From: Candidatus Taylorbacteria bacterium RIFCSPLOWO2_01_FULL_50_130 | GTDB taxonomy: Bacteria; Patescibacteriota; Minisyncoccia; Phycocordibacterales; UBA10002 | Assembly (NCBI GenBank): GCA_001821155.1 | Contig: MHSB01000048.1 | Coordinates: 1-5,263, forward strand | DNA length: 5,263 bases | Reading direction: 5' to 3' | Shown: one piece after another, positions 4,923 to 5,263 of the stretch | Position numbering within the stretch: the stretch's first letter is position 1 | Layout: each line of letters opens with the position of its first letter | Program-made: the position numbers and the translations under genes | Notes under the pieces: model-generated | What the model saw: the letters and a program-made list of their open reading frames with translations, nothing else | What the model was told of the DNA's origin: nothing | Databases searched by the model: none

Positions 4923-4962
4923 AAAATTCTTTTTGAAAGAAAAGTAAAAATTGCATTGGATT

Positions 4963-5110
4963 TCGAACCTCCTCCTCCAAAACAAAATGGTGCGCGCAAG
5001 CGCGCCGGATTTTCCGAATCCCCCCGCAGAATCAGGACAAACAGCATGGGACGCACTTCGTGCGTCCCATGCGTTGGTTGGTGTTTCTGACGAAAGTCAG
5101 ATTGTGGTGC
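4963..5110 (+). repeat. Right arm of 148-bp inverted repeat
   Basis: Reverse complement of 3374-3521 with one mismatch and no gap; a further 16 bases (4946-4961) match 3567-3582 after a one-base spacer. It carries the same palindrome cluster, including the 13-bp hairpin (5045-5073). The arm lies just upstream of the recombinase promoter and ends at TGGTGC, the complement of the tRNA-Leu terminal GCACCA. Confidence 0.95.
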
Positions 5111-5154
5111 GTCTTTACGACTTTGCTCGAACCTACTTTATCAAAAATTCGTGA
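4963..5154 (+). pseudogene. Recombinase C-terminal fragment with the natural-looking end
   Basis: Read on the plus strand in the frame TCG AAC CTC this encodes SNLLLQNKMVRASAPDFPNP and onward, identical to recombinase residues 463-511 except for one Pro/Arg change. It then continues as RLYDFARTYFIKNS with a TGA at 5152-5154. The arginine- and aromatic-rich ending resembles a genuine recombinase C-terminus far better than the tRNA-antisense tail of the full-length gene. The N-terminal 460 or so residues are missing here, and no start signal fits, so on its own it is a gene fragment. It would become the functional 3' end if the segment between the arms inverted. Confidence 0.8.
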
Positions 5155-5175
5155 TTGAAGCCACTGTGCGCTATC

Positions 5176-5229
5176 GGCCATTGAAAGTGTTACCGAAAAC
5201 GGAGTGGATAGGCCATAAATAGGTTACCG
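5176..5229 (+). repeat. Two ~20-bp direct repeats
   Basis: GGCCATTGAAAGTGTTACCG (5176-5195) and GGCCATAAATAGGTTACCG (5211-5229) share GGCCAT and GTTACCG at the ends with a variable centre. Both are preceded by a GTG...TA element, and their starts are 35 bases apart. They sit directly upstream of a possible gene start, where paired operator or iteron-like sites could lie. Confidence 0.5.
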
Positions 5230-5239
5230 TGGTCGCATT

Positions 5240-5263
5240 ATGACCATGGAAACAAAAAAAGAA
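5240..5263 (+). CDS. Possible start of a further gene (cut by window end)
   Basis: ATG ACC ATG GAA ACA AAA AAA GAA is open to the window edge (MTMETKKE), with a second in-frame ATG at 5246. The lysine-rich start and the repeats and dyad just upstream fit a real gene, but eight codons prove nothing. No Shine-Dalgarno is visible. CCGTGGTC (5227-5234) and GACCATGG (5242-5249) can form an 8-bp stem, with one G-U, around both ATGs. Confidence 0.35.

Larger units (their letters stand above)
3374..5110. mobile_element. Serine-recombinase module bounded by inverted repeats at tRNA-Leu
   Basis: A 1737-bp segment whose two ends are 148-bp inverted repeats enclosing one recombinase gene. One boundary falls in the last six bases of tRNA-Leu, a common type of integration target. 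Base composition in the recombinase body is visibly more AT-rich than in infB and rbfA. Possible forms are an integrated element with an attachment site inside its own recombinase gene, an invertible segment, or the remnant of two opposed insertions. The true right border may lie beyond 5110, since the natural recombinase C-terminus continues to 5154. Confidence 0.65.

Noticed and set aside
3374..5154. IS607/IS605-like element with guide-RNA nuclease
   Set aside because: The recombinase is the large type with zinc ribbon and coiled coil, not the short IS607 form, and no TnpB-like frame lies in the window, so the hairpins are not assigned as a guide RNA.
1..5263. CRISPR array
   Set aside because: No set of three or more regularly spaced direct repeats was found; the pairs at 1/90 and 5176/5211 are isolated.

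Overview
The window looks like a stretch of a Candidate Phyla Radiation genome, probably Parcubacteria/Patescibacteria. The signs are a very short IF-2 (508 aa, no N-domain), a compact infB-rbfA pair without Shine-Dalgarno sequences, a DUF4446-type protein and a CPR-like serine recombinase with a coiled-coil C-terminus. TGA, TAG and TAA all serve as stops, so the standard bacterial code fits. The placement rests on recalled family features, not on a search.

Layout: positions 2-196 hold the 3' end of an unidentified plus-strand gene. A DUF4446-family membrane-anchored protein follows at 213-683. The gap 684-967 holds a MITE-like nested inverted repeat (691-859), then an AT-rich palindromic stretch containing a good -35/-10 promoter for infB. 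infB (968-2494) and rbfA (2565-2885) form a translation/ribosome-maturation operon; infB ends in three consecutive in-frame stops. An extended -10 promoter precedes a tRNA-Cys(GCA) gene (2989-3061). This tRNA gene sits between a decayed 5' half and a decayed 3' half of another tRNA-Cys-like gene. tRNA-Leu(UAA) with encoded CCA lies at 3293-3379. Between 3117 and 3292 I see no gene.

The accessory part is 3374-5154. A large serine recombinase on the minus strand (start 4907) reads without a stop into the 3' end of tRNA-Leu and on to 3207. The gene is bracketed by 148-bp inverted repeats (3374-3521 and 4963-5110) with a single mismatch. The left arm begins exactly in the last six bases of tRNA-Leu (GCACCA). 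The right arm carries the same C-terminal coding sequence on the plus strand and continues into what looks like the recombinase's natural C-terminus (RLYDFARTYFIKNS, stop 5152-5154). Inverting the segment between the arms would therefore turn a tRNA-antisense-tailed 566-aa reading frame into a clean 525-aa recombinase. This is the most interesting feature of the window: a recombinase gene whose own 3' end appears to act as both attachment site and inverted repeat, with a C-terminus that depends on orientation.

The right edge has a pair of about 20-bp direct repeats and a hairpin overlapping the start of a possible further gene (5240 onward, cut by the window). The two units work separately: the left is housekeeping translation (IF-2, RbfA, tRNAs), the right is a visibly AT-richer integrated recombinase module using the tRNA-Leu 3' end as its target.
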